Positions 1-8,812 of a stretch of DNA of 25,000 nt are shown here, piece by piece. This stretch comes from Chromera velia. Its lineage: Eukaryota; Sar; Chromeraceae. Numbering within the stretch: the first letter of the stretch is position 1; each line of letters opens with the position of its first letter. Where the stretch lies: contig JAHBMJ010001383.1 in NCBI GenBank assembly GCA_018398765.1, positions 2,501 to 27,500 on the forward strand. Reading direction: 5' to 3'. The translations under genes were made by a program, and so were the position numbers. Below the pieces are notes generated by a model. That model was not told where the DNA came from. It worked only from the letters and a program-made list of their open reading frames with translations, and ran no database searches.

Positions 1-240
1 CACAGTCACCGCCGGTGCTGGTATCGTCCCCCCTGCCAGTTGCCCGAGTGCCGCATGAATCTTCCCCCTCACCCTCTTTATCTTTGCCTCTATGCTGTGC
101 CGTACACTCCTGTTTTTCATAAAGACTGTGCCAAGGTATCGAAAAGCTTCCACTCTCGTGATCTCCTTCCCCCTGTACTTCAAGCTCTGCCTTGATACCT
201 CGGTCCTCCACGCTGAGCCGAAAAATGCGATAAATGTTTG
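1..240 (-). pseudogene. LINE C, 3' portion: RT thumb region (leaves the window)
   Basis: Read on the minus strand, this segment gives an open frame with the post-palm signature of LINE reverse transcriptases, FRYLGTVF, followed by a basic helix-like stretch (SIEAKIKRVRGKIHAALGQL). The same position in LINE B on the opposite strand reads YKYLGCMF. The frame starts near 240 with TFIAFFGS, which continues the RT that stops at 2617 after GLVVNMLKT. The two pieces are therefore taken as one element split by the insertions at 241-2616. The element runs off the left edge, so its C-terminal zinc motif and 3' tail are not visible. Family membership is well supported. The exact join with the 2617 side is inferred. 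Confidence 0.8.
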
Positions 241-692
241 TCCCCCTCACGTGTGATCAAAGATGAGGTTCATGTTCTGATGGAATGTAAGGACACAGAA
301 AGGGAACGGAACAGGCTGAAAGAACTGTACGAAATTGCGAAGCAGAAAGCACGTATTGACATAAGAATACAGATCGCACAACGCGTTGCAGGTGCAACCG
401 GGAGGGGCACTTCTGATAATGAGAAAAAAATGAAGGATATGGTGTTGCTGTTATGCACAATTCTGCCTAGAAGCGGTTCCAAAGCTATAGCCAACTGTCT
501 CAAGAAGGTCCATTCTGTCGATAAGGCAAGTTGAGGCGAATCGATCCGATTAGCATGCAGGCTTCCTCATCCTCCCCCCCCATGAATGTGTGCTCTGGGT
601 TGTCCTCAAAGCCTTGCTAGTGGTTTAGGATTTGGCGTCGCTAAATCTAGGATTTAACCCTCAATCATCATCATCATCATCATCATCATCAT
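241..692 (+). pseudogene. LINE A: severely 5'-truncated LINE 3' end
   Basis: The open frame to the TGA at 532-534 encodes about 98 residues matching the last part of LINE B ORF2. Both have a D-D/E-x-V-H-x-L-x-x-C stretch (here KDEVHVLMEC), then a charged helix, an AQRVA motif and a final LKKV/LREV stretch. The CxxC half of the C-terminal zinc motif is missing, so the copy is truncated just after it. A 3' UTR of about 130 bp follows and ends in an (ATC)n tract. The UTR holds a small stem AATCG/CGATT at 539-551. The element lies in the same orientation as LINE B and inside minus-strand LINE C. It is a dead 5'-truncated copy, the usual result of incomplete target-primed reverse transcription. 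Confidence 0.75.
664..692 (+). repeat. (ATC)n tail of LINE A
   Basis: About nine or ten ATC units directly follow the LINE A 3' UTR. The sequence just before it (TAGGATTTAACCCTCA) resembles that before the LINE B tail (TAGGGGTTAAGTCTTCT), so the tract is the element's 3' terminus and not an unrelated microsatellite. Confidence 0.8.
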
Positions 693-790
693 TCACTTTA
701 AATTATAAATCATTAAAAGACTATAATTTACTTTTTTCTTCTTCTTTTATTGATGAATTAAAACGTAATTTATACTTCAAATTTACTATG
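693..790. other. AT-rich filler between LINE A and LINE B
   Basis: About 100 bp of strongly AT-rich sequence with no coding potential separates the LINE A tail from the truncated 5' end of LINE B. It does not match the LINE C coding sequence expected if A and B had each inserted cleanly into LINE C. It resembles in composition the AT-rich blocks near 12220-12360 and 21633-22410. Confidence 0.5.
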
Positions 791-792
791 TC

Positions 793-2478
793 AGGGAGGA
801 AGGGGTAGAAGAACAGGACATTCATATGGTGCATGCCATGTATGCGTCAGTGAGGGCCAGAGTAGACGGCAGCCAGATAGACATCGAAGAGGGCGCAGGG
901 GTAAAGCAGGGTGATCCTTTGTCTCCTCTTCTCTTTCTTTTGTATATCAATGATCTGCATGAACGGATAGAGAAAGGGATCGAATCGTCGGACAGACAGC
1001 AAGGCAGGGAGGGGGGGTCTGAAGGGGGGGAGGCTGTCTTGCTTGCAGATTTCCTCCTATCTAGTATAGGGTACGCGGATGACCTCGTCCTTCTCTCTCA
1101 CAGTAGAAAAGACCTGCAAAGAAAAATAGACAGATTAGACAGATACTGTAGAGAGCAAGGGTTGTTGGTCAATCTAAAAAAGATGAAGATCATGACTCTG
1201 TCTTCCCGGGGGGCCGGAGAGGAAGGGGAAGTGACGTTCGATAGGAGGGTGGTTGAATGGGTGAATGAATATAAGTACCTGGGATGCATGTTCTATAAGG
1301 GAGAGAATTTAAAAATGAGTGTAGATGCACGCCTGCAGTGAGCAGCAAAGGCCCTAGGGTCTCTTCAGGGCCTCTTCTCTTCTCTTGGTCCCCTTTCTGC
1401 CTCTACGAAAGTGCAGCTTTTCCGGTTGGTTTGGTTGCCTGTTGCCACCTACTCCTTGGAGGCACTCCCTCTTAGGAAACAGGACATCGACACACTGACC
1501 GCGCTGCAACTCAGATTTGTTCGTTGGGCCTTCCGTCTCCCTCACAACTCTTTCACCTCTCCTTCTCTCTTCTTTATCGGTCTGTCCTCTATGCTCTGTG
1601 TCATGCGAAGTCGTGTTGCTTCTTTCCTCTCTTCTCTTCACCTCCAAAAGCGAGACCTCCCTAAAGCAGTCCTGTATACATACAGAGGAGGGCTGTGCCC
1701 ATCATTTCGTGCATCTATCAATAAGTTGCTCCCGAAAGAGACCGCCAAGCTCCTCTCTCTAAGTGAGGCAGAGGCCTGCAGCGTGTGGTCACTGCAGTAT
1801 GAAGATATGAGGCAAAGAGAATGGAAAACAGAAAGAGCCCTGGTAAGGAACCGGTTGAAAAGAGAAATGGCAGTCCAGACAGAAGGGGAGTGGTTGAAGG
1901 GATGGGTAGCTGAGAATGAAGATGACAACAGTTATCCAAGAAGAAACCCATCACTCTACCCACCCAACGCTGCATGCACCGCTTTTCAGAAAGCACATCC
2001 ATCGAGAGAGAGATTTGCTAAACTGCTCCTTTCCATCCAACGAATCCATTCAGGAAAGAAGGTGTCGGTGCCGTGCTCTCTGCCCTCGCCTTTTCTTCAA
2101 GCAGGCATTTCTATCATGCCCCTTTTGCTCAAAGTTGTGGGGGGGGGAGCATGCCATGGCGGGGTGCAGGAAAAATTGTGTGCGCGTTGTCTGGATCAAG
2201 ACAGACGACCGGTTGACGATGCTGTGCATCGCCTGACTGATTGCATAGAGAGGAGAGAGGAGCAAGCAGCATTGAAAGCGGTAGTGAGAGAAGTGAAGGA
2301 GAGTCTCTCTCTTTTTGACAGGGTTACCGCTGCACAAAGAGTGGCAGCAATCTCTAAGGTTAAAGGGGCGGGCCCAGCAGAGGTAGAAGCTTTTAAGAGC
2401 TGCTTCTTGATGCTTAATTATAAGCCGCGGCAGGGGTTTGAAGCAATAATGAGGTGCTTGAGAGAGGTGGAGAATTGA
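793..2478 (+). pseudogene. LINE B: ORF2 fragment (RT palm to C-terminal zinc motif)
   Basis: This is one reading frame broken by a single in-frame TGA at 1339-1341. The frame opens inside the RT palm (REEGVEEQ) and carries GAGVKQGDPLSPLLF near 894-938, then LYINDL, then YADD at 1072-1083, then NEYKYLGCMF. After the stop comes the thumb and connection region (AAKALGSLQGLFSSLG, then QLFRLVWLPVATYSLEALPL). A C-terminal CCHC-like motif follows, with CARC at 2179-2190 and HRLTDC downstream. The protein ends with the same tail as LINE A. The endonuclease, fingers and first palm motifs are missing, so the copy is 5'-truncated at about 790. The TGA could derive from CGA or TGG by a single transition. 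This is a Jockey/L1-like APE-type RT; the exact clade is not resolved. Confidence 0.88.
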
Positions 2479-2486
2479 GAGCATGC

Positions 2487-2516
2487 GTTTGATCTAGAAT
2501 AATCGATCGATCAAAC
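2487..2516 (+). other. Stem-loop in the LINE B 3' UTR
   Basis: GTTTGATC at 2487-2494 is the exact reverse complement of GATCAAAC at 2509-2516, with a 14-nt AT-rich loop. It lies nine bases after the ORF2 stop. LINE A has a smaller stem at the matching place (539-551). Many LINE reverse transcriptases recognise 3' UTR structure on their own RNA, so this could be such an element. That role is inferred. Confidence 0.45.
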
Positions 2517-2584
2517 ACCCTATGCATGAATGCATGGATGAACGGATCACCCGAGTCCAACAGAGGCTAGGGGTTAAGTCTTCT

Positions 2585-2616
2585 ATCATCATCATCATCA
2601 TCATCATCATTATCAT
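2585..2616 (+). repeat. (ATC)n tail of LINE B
   Basis: About ten ATC units, slightly interrupted (CATTATCAT at the end), terminate the LINE B 3' UTR. Minus-strand LINE C coding sequence starts immediately after, which fixes the 3' boundary of LINE B to within a few bases. Confidence 0.8.
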
Positions 2617-3700
2617 AGGTCTTCAACATGTTCACCACAAGCCCCTTTTCCTCATAATACCTCTCCAATCCCTCCAACAGCCATTTGACTCTTTGTTGCT
2701 TCTTCCCCACAATTACTAAGTCGTCTGCATAAAGTAACATCTCTACTTTGACGTGTCCCCCCCAGTTCCCTACCGTAAGCGGCTTACCGGGAGGGTCCCC
2801 CCTCCTTTCGTCCCTCTATTCCTTCACAAAGGTCGGTAGGTCATTGATGTATAACATGAAGAGTAGAGGGGAGAGAGGGTTTCTTTGCTTGACTCCCCGC
2901 TGCTCTGGAAACTAGAACGTCCCTGCCTGTTCCCCCCTCCCCCCCCCCTTTGTCCCTTTGAGAGTACCGACGCCCTCACCCCTCTGTAAAGTAAGGCCAC
3001 TGCTCTAACGTATCCCTCCTTCACGTTCTTCTCTCTCAATCTATCCCACAATTGCCGTCTGTCCACCGAGTCGAATGCTTCTTTGAAGTCAACAAAGACG
3101 TAATGCAAACCCGGCTCTCTGTGCTTCATGAGGAGGTGCCTTAACACAAACGTCGCATCCCTTATCCCTTTTCCCTTCTGGAACCCGAACTGCTCCCTAC
3201 AAATACTTACTGCCTGTTGCCCTCGGATTCGTTTATCCAGAAAGCTGCTATACATCTTTGAGACATGTGATAGCAGATATATCGGTCTGTAGGAGCCAGC
3301 CTCCGCCACAGGCTTCCCAGCCTTGATGATCGGTGTAATCAAACCGTCGTTCCACTCCTTCGGCACCCATCCCGTCATCAAAAATAAATTGAACAACGAT
3401 GTCACCGTGCTCCTGAATACTACGGACTCCACCCACACGTGAAGGTGCTCTGCTGACACCCCATCCAGCCCAGTCGCTTTCTTCTTTTTTGTTGCCATGA
3501 TCTGTTTTATCACCTCTTCTTCTGTGAACAATTCCCCCTCTTCTATTACTACTCTCGGTCTTTCCCCTTCCTCTTTTCCTTTTTCTCCCCTTTCTCTTTC
3601 CTTTGCCGCTCCCCCCCTTTAGCCTCCTTCTCTCTCTTTCTCTCTGAAAACCGATGCAAAGTGTTGCGCAAATTCCAAGCCTGCCGGGCCTTCTTGTCTT
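2617..3700 (-). pseudogene. LINE C reverse transcriptase domain
   Basis: The minus strand begins with EFAQHFASVF near 3680, a region typical just before LINE RTs. A long frame at 3531-2824 follows: KKKKATGLDGVSAEHL, EWNDGLITPIIKAG, SYRPIYLLSHVSKMY, REQFGFQKGKG, YVFVDFKEAFDSVDR (first catalytic Asp) and LLYRGVRASV. A frameshift in the poly-G run at about 2937-2948 shifts the rest. After it come GVKQRNPLSPLLFMLYINDL (Arg replaces the usual Gly of GVKQGDPLSP), two TAG stops, and MLLYADDLVIVGKK with the YADD pair. The frame ends with GLVVNMLKT at 2617, where LINE B's tail abuts. All core RT motifs are identifiable, but the frame is broken. Confidence 0.88.
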
Positions 3701-4537
3701 CCGTTTGTCCCCCCTGCCGCTGCCACCGGTGCCTCTGTCGTTTTCTGTTTTTTCTTCAGCTCCTTCAAAACCTCCTACATCCCCTTCATCCCCCCAAGCA
3801 TCTTTGTTGTTCCTCTCTGTCCTTTCTTTGATATGCTCTCACCGCTTGGTGGTACTCCGTCTTAAGTTTACCCTCCGGTACGTCTCACACAACGGGCCCA
3901 TCGCCTTTGTTAAGGCCCTCACTTCCTGGGGGTCAGCCTCGCTCACCCGCTTTCTGTGCCTTTTCAGGCACGCTTTTACCTTCCTCACTTCCTGTTTTAA
4001 TTGTATCACCGTACCTGGGAACCTTCTGCATCCTCCTTTTCTTTGCGCTCCCACCACCCTCGGTGCCCTGTGTCTCTGTACCAGCCTTTTCCACCCTCTC
4101 CCATTTGTGCCACCTGTCTTGCCACCCCTGTTTGTTCCCTGTATCTGGCCCTTCCAGTAGGCCCCTTCATCCTTCTGTTCGTCTGGGGGGTATACACATC
4201 TGGTGGTGTCCGCTGATACTCCCTCCAGCACCTCCTTGATCCCTCTTACCCACTCTGCATATATCTCTTCAAATCCCTCCTCTTTTCCCTCCCATTTCAC
4301 CCCTTCTGGTAACTTTTTTCCCTTTAATATTGCCTCCGTCGCCTCTCGCAATCTTTCTTCTAGGGTTTTCATCTGTTCATAATTATTAATCTTTCTCGTT
4401 TCTTCCTTTGACGAGGGGGGCCATATTGCTTTCACGTTTCTGGCATACTCCCACCCCTCTGGCAGCTGCTCATCCTTCTCCTGTTCCTCCATGTTCCCTA
4501 TTTCCTTTTCCTCTTCACCTCTATCTCCGCCCCTCAT
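3701..4537 (-). pseudogene. LINE C linker between endonuclease and RT
   Basis: A minus-strand frame at 4537-3839 encodes about 230 residues rich in Glu, Lys and Arg. Segments include EGWEYARNVKAIW, MKTLEERLREATEAILKG, EEIYAEWVRGIKEVL and, later, a basic helical piece (VRKVKACLKRHRKRVSEAD). Position and composition fit the long linker between the APE endonuclease and the RT fingers in LINE ORF2 proteins. It overlaps the endonuclease frame by four bases in a different frame, so a frameshift lies near 4537. Another probably lies around 4100-4150, where the sequence turns into Gly/Arg-rich nonsense. No catalytic role is expected. Confidence 0.6.
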
Positions 4538-4944
4538 CTCTCTCCCCCTGTGGTCCCTCCCTGGCCCTCCCCCGGTCTGTCGTTCCCCCCTCTGTTCTCG
4601 GACGTCAGCCCTACCGTCAGTATTGTGTGATCAATTCCAATCTGTCTGTCTCTTCTTATCGTAAATGAGCCCAGCGTGGGCAGGAGTCCAATGTCAAACG
4701 CGATGTAGTCAATTGTGGAGATCCTCCCCTCCGCCCGGAAGTATGTGTTTTCTCGATAAGTAGGGTCTGGCTGCCTTAACCCTGTCGGGGCCTTAAACGG
4801 CAGTCCTTTCTCTGCTCCTCTCTGTAAACGTAGCCCTGGCAGCAAAACCATCTGTTCCCCCTCGCATAAATCAAGTAGCTCCTCTCCGTTCTCGTCAACC
4901 CGTCTTCCATCGGATTCCATCCATCTATAGATCGATCCCGTCAC
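4534..4944 (-). pseudogene. LINE C AP endonuclease, C-terminal half
   Basis: The frame encodes DENGEELLDLCEGEQMVLLPG, then PDPTYRENTYF and STIDYIAFDIGLLPTLG, and finally RRDRQIGIDHTILTVGL. This is the usual order in LINE APE-type endonucleases: an N-G-x-x-L-L-x-x-C helix, a T-x-Y/W strand, an I-D-Y-I strand and a terminal S-D-H motif. The terminal motif here reads I-D-H, so the usual Ser is changed while Asp and His are kept. The domain nicks target DNA to prime reverse transcription. The N-terminal half lies at 5557-6292, beyond an inserted or expanded microsatellite. Confidence 0.82.
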
Positions 4945-5556
4945 TTGTCATTCCTCCATTTCTATTCCATTCTTCCATCCACTTATCTATCCATTGATTC
5001 ATATATTTTTCTATTCACCAAATTCTATCCACCCATCTATCTATCCTTCTACCCATCTATCTTCCTATCTATCTATCCATCTATTAATCTCTTTATCCAT
5101 CCATCTATTCATTTATCTGTTCCTTTCTCCATCTGTTCCTCCATCTATCCATCATCCATCCCTCCATCCGTCCATCCCCACCCATCCATCCCTCTATCCA
5201 CTCGTTCATCCACCCGTCCATCCACCTGTCTATCCATCCATCCATCTATCCATCCATCCATCCATCGATCCATCCATCCATCCATCCAGTCATCCCTCTA
5301 TCCATCCATCTGTCCATCTATCCATCCATCCATCCATCTATCCATCCATCCATCTCTGTGTCTATCCATCCCTCTATATACCTATCCATCCATCTATCCT
5401 CCCATCCCTTCCCCCCTCTCTCCATCCTTCCATCCAGTTATCTATCTCTCTATCTATTCATCCATCTATCTATCTCTCTGTCCATGCATCCATCCATCTA
5501 TCTATCCATCTATTTGCTCATTCATATGCCTCCATAATCCCGTATTCATTCATTCT
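4945..5556. repeat. ATCC/ATCT tetranucleotide array splitting the endonuclease
   Basis: About 600 bp of imperfect ATCC, ATCT and related units run from just after the C-terminal endonuclease piece to the GDMNTHTS piece. Long open frames through it (Ile/His/Pro/Ser-rich) are artefacts of the four-base period. In the LINE C sense the unit is GATG/GATA. The adjoining coding sequence (YRWMESDGR) already contains ATAGATGGATGG, which could have seeded an expansion. Confidence 0.9.
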
Positions 5557-6292
5557 CCGAGGTGACGTTACTTGTGTGTGTGTTCATGTCTCCGCAGAGC
5601 AGGCGCAGGCACCTGGGGTCCGCTTGTCTCATCCATGCTTTCACCTCGTCTCAAAGCGAGTCGGTCCCGCTCCTGAAGAATTTTGAGCCCTCCCCTGGCA
5701 TGTACATCCCTACAACCATGATCGGTGCATCCCACCCTGCCCACGCCAGTCGTATAACTACCGACGCGCATGACCCTGGGATTCTGTCTACTTTGGGGGG
5801 TGCCGTGGGGGAGAGTTCCTTTCTGATGAAGAAGGCGACCCCTTCTGTGCTTGTCATGAATTTCTCTTCTCCACTTGTCCCCCAATATCTGTGCGGGAGG
5901 TTAACCCCCTAATGTATACGGGTGTTGAAGTTCTCTATGACCGTCTTTGTCTCCGTGTAGACTAGTATATCCATCAGTTCAAGCAGCTCAATGAACCGCC
6001 TCAATCCCACCCTTATTACTAACCCTCTTACATTCACGCACCTTATTATCAGTGTCCTCCCTCCTTCGGTTCCCTCAAAGTTCACTCTCTCTCCCCCCCC
6101 CTCTTCTACCCCTGGCCCTCCATCTTCGAACGGTTCCGAAATTTCAGAGACCGAGCAGCCATACGATCGTTCTGAGTTCCTCTCTGCTGCCTCCGGGTTT
6201 TGCTCCCTATCGGAACCCCCCTGTATTGCGTACAGCCCTTCCTCTTCACTTTGTCCCTCTTCTCTGCACTCTCTTGCTGGGACTCTCTCCAC
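5557..6292 (-). pseudogene. LINE C AP endonuclease, N-terminal half
   Basis: One minus-strand frame carries IIRCVNVRGL (the catalytic Asn of the WN-G motif), LLELMDILVYTETKT (the catalytic Glu), TSTEGVAFFIRKELSP, then a strand APIMVVGMYMPGEGS, and finally LRLLCGDMNTH, matching the G-D-x-N catalytic motif. Two stops interrupt the same frame: a TAG at about 5909-5911 and a TGA between FFRSGTDSL and DEVKAW. These motifs identify an APE/exonuclease-III-like LINE endonuclease. The acidic N-terminal extension before IIRCVN (6292-6060) looks like spacer. The domain is intact in layout but cannot be translated whole. Confidence 0.85.
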
Positions 6293-8510
6293 CCTCTGCC
6301 TTCTCTCCTCCCTCGAGGCCCTCCTGGGCCCCGTGTCATTTTCCTCCCCTTCCGACGACGACTCCTCCCTTTCTTATTCCCTCCTTTCCCCCTGTCCACC
6401 CTCCGTCTCGGCCGCTTTGGGCCGCGTGCCTTCGTTCTTTCTTTTCGGTAACGATGCCGCCCCTCCCTGCCCCCCCCCCCCCCCTACTGTACCCCCCTCG
6501 AGGCCTCTTTAGGCCCCACTTCATCAACTTCCCTTCTTTTCGTCGACGCCGCTCCCCTTTGATCTTTTCCCTTGTTCCCATTCCCTCCCTTCTTCTATGT
6601 CTCTTTGGACTCCGAGTCTTCATTTTCTATCTCTACCAACGCCCCTCCCCTCCCCTGGTCTTCTCCTCCCCCCCTGGTGTTTCCTCCCCTCTCCGGGGTT
6701 TCCTTTGGTTCTGATGCTCTTTCTCGTCCCCTTTCCATGATCATCCGTCCCGTGTGCCTCTCTGAACCCACTTCCCCTTCCTTTTTCCCTAGGTAGAGCC
6801 GTTCTCTCTCTCTTTTCCAGAACTCTTTCCCTTTAAAATTTTTTATGTGCCAGTAACCTGTCTCCTCTTGTTGTCTAACTCCCCTCAGGACCCCTTTGTG
6901 CCCTGTTTCTTCCTCCACCTGCATACGTGTGCCCAGAGCCTCTTTGTGCTCTATCAATGGTTGACTCTTTCTCTCTCTCCGTCCCCCCTGTAGTTCTCCT
7001 TCCTCTATCTTTCTCTTTCTCCCCTTTCCTACTCCCTCCCCCTCCTCCCCCGAGGCCTCTTTGGGCCCCGCTTTACTCGTTGTTTTTCTTTTTAGAGCCT
7101 GGGGATCGCGGCTCCTCCACATACCCAGCCCGCCGCCCCGCCCCCCGTCTCCTCCCTGTGTCGTCCATAGTCGCCCGTCTCCCCCCATATTCGTGTGCCC
7201 TATATGTCCCACTGCGCTCCTTCCTTCCATCCTCTCCATATTGTCTGTGCCGTCCTGGTTGCTGGCCGGGTCGGGGGTAGGGGGAGGGGTTTTGTGCTGT
7301 GCTGTCTCACTCATGGCCTCGCCATCCCCCCATTCCATCCGGGGGGGGGGGCATGGTAGACTACTGGTAGGCTGGTGCCACTGGCTGGGTGTACGTGGGG
7401 GTTGAGATGGTATCTCCCTATTCTAGTACCCAACGCCTGTTCTCCTCCAGTCCTGCCCCACGCCCTCTGCCATAGCGCCGCTTCCTCTTCCCCTCCTCCT
7501 GCCCCTGTGTCTCCTCTGCCGAGTAGTCTGGGTCTCATGTTCTCCCTGTTCACAGGCGGTGAAAGGGGGGGTAGCCCGGTCCTAGGATCTCCCCCGTCTA
7601 CGGGTGGCTGGGGGGCGGCCAGCCGGCGCCTCACATTCGTTCCGTTTACGGTTTGCGGGGGTCCGGGTCGCCAAGGCCTCATGCTCTCCCTGCAAATTTG
7701 TGGTCGGGAGCCGGTGGGAGGGGGTAGGGGAGGGGGCCTCCTCTGGTGTGGGGGTGGAGTCGAGGGAGGGGGAGGAGGTCCTGTAGGTGGTGGAGGGGGG
7801 AGGATGTATATCGCTATTGTTTAAGCCCAGTTCGTTGGGTGGTTTGCTGCCGCAGCCTCTCCTTCCCCTGCCTTCTTTGTTCCTCTTTTTCTTCTCTCGC
7901 TCTCCTGTCTTAGTGCTCGCCGCACAGCCTCCATCATCTCTATACCTCTGTCTACTATGGCCTCCCATCTATCTTCCTCTGCCCCGTCCCCCCCCTCTTC
8001 CTGGCCATACAGGAACGATTCTGTGGTCCCGTACATCCCCTCTATTTCCCTTTTTCACTACTGGTCCAGGGAGTCCGGGTCCGGGTCTAGTCCTTCGTCC
8101 CACCTTCCTTCTACTTCTTCCGTCCGCGGCAGCAGCCTGTGTCCTCGCTTCCACACCCTCCTAAGCATTGTCTCCTCGCTGTGTCCTCCTCCTCCTGACC
8201 CCTGCAGTTCTCTGCGGGCGTCCCTTTCTTGCTGCTCCTCTCTTCCAGGGACCTGCCTTATCCGGTCATCACCTCCTTCCGACCTTCCTATCTCTCGGTG
8301 GGTGTTCCTCCCTCCCCAGTCTCCTCTGGGGGCCTGTGTCGGTCGTGATTCTGGGTCGTCTCCTCCTTGTCCAGTCCCTGTCTATCGTTGGGCGTCTCCC
8401 CCTCTCATCTCCTCCCCTCCGGGTCCCTGTGCGTCACATATGCGTGCCCATCCACTCATATGCACTCGCACACTCACTCGTCTATCCATTCGTATCCGTA
8501 TATGCACATT
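6293..8510 (-). other. LINE C 5' region, possible ORF1 remnants
   Basis: Sense (minus) strand sequence is extremely purine-rich and gives Gly/Arg/Glu/Lys-rich frames. The longest is 7338-6595 (247 codons), containing KNFKGKEFWKRERERLYLGK. Another piece, 8036-7821, has DRWEAIVDRGIEMMEAVRRALRQ, which looks like an amphipathic or coiled-coil helix as found in some LINE ORF1 proteins. No zinc knuckle or RNA-recognition fold is recognised. The motif GPKEAS or a relative recurs near 6311, 6410, 6505 and 7060. Position upstream of the endonuclease makes ORF1 or a 5' UTR the natural reading, but the function is unproven. Frames on the plus strand here are judged shadows. Confidence 0.45.
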
Positions 8511-8812
8511 AGACCAGAAAGGCGAACTCAAGTTGTTTTTTTTTGAATAACTTAAGTTTTTGCGCACTCCAATGTGCACCTCAATGCATCAAACATCATA
8601 TAATCAAACCAATGAGAAAGCTATCAAACACCACTGCCATTTGCTACCATGGAGATCGGCGAACAGGTATAAAGCCCGTGAACTGATAGGCCGTATCCTT
8701 CTGCTTTGTTCCAACTGTATGAGTTTGAAAGTCAAAACCTCTCTGCACAAAAACTTAGAAGAGCAACACGTACACCATCGAAGTTGATCGAACCAGAGAC
8801 AGTTGTTGACCG
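8511..8812. other. Spacer between LINE C and the cyclin-like region
   Basis: Base composition shifts here to balanced or AT-rich after the pyrimidine-rich LINE C. A short T9 run and a near-palindrome AACTTAAGTT lie near 8530-8560. No convincing coding sequence or RNA gene is seen. It could hold the promoter and 5' part of the downstream plus-strand gene. Confidence 0.35.

Larger units (their letters stand above)
2617..8510 (-). mobile_element. LINE C: large APE-endonuclease LINE, decayed and interrupted
   Basis: From high to low coordinates the minus strand gives a purine-rich 5' region, an APE-like endonuclease (6292-4534, split by a microsatellite), a linker, and the RT fingers and palm through YADD. 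It is then interrupted at 2617 and resumes at 240-1. Base composition changes sharply near 8510, from pyrimidine-rich (plus strand) to AT-rich, and this is taken as the 5' end. Counting only its own sequence, the element exceeds 5.5 kb here and is incomplete at the 3' side. Several in-frame stops (for example within RIH-GVNL, DSL-DEV and TF-FPEQ) and at least two frameshifts show it is inactive. It belongs to the same broad class as LINEs A and B but is clearly diverged from LINE B. Confidence 0.8.

Noticed and set aside
4945-5686. Long plus-strand open frames (206 and 230 codons) rich in Ile, His, Pro, Ser
   Set aside because: They are produced by the four-base period of the ATCC/ATCT array and have no protein-like composition.
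5991-8550. Many plus-strand Pro/Ser/Leu-rich frames
   Set aside because: They are complements of the purine-rich LINE C 5' region and the endonuclease; no motifs are visible.
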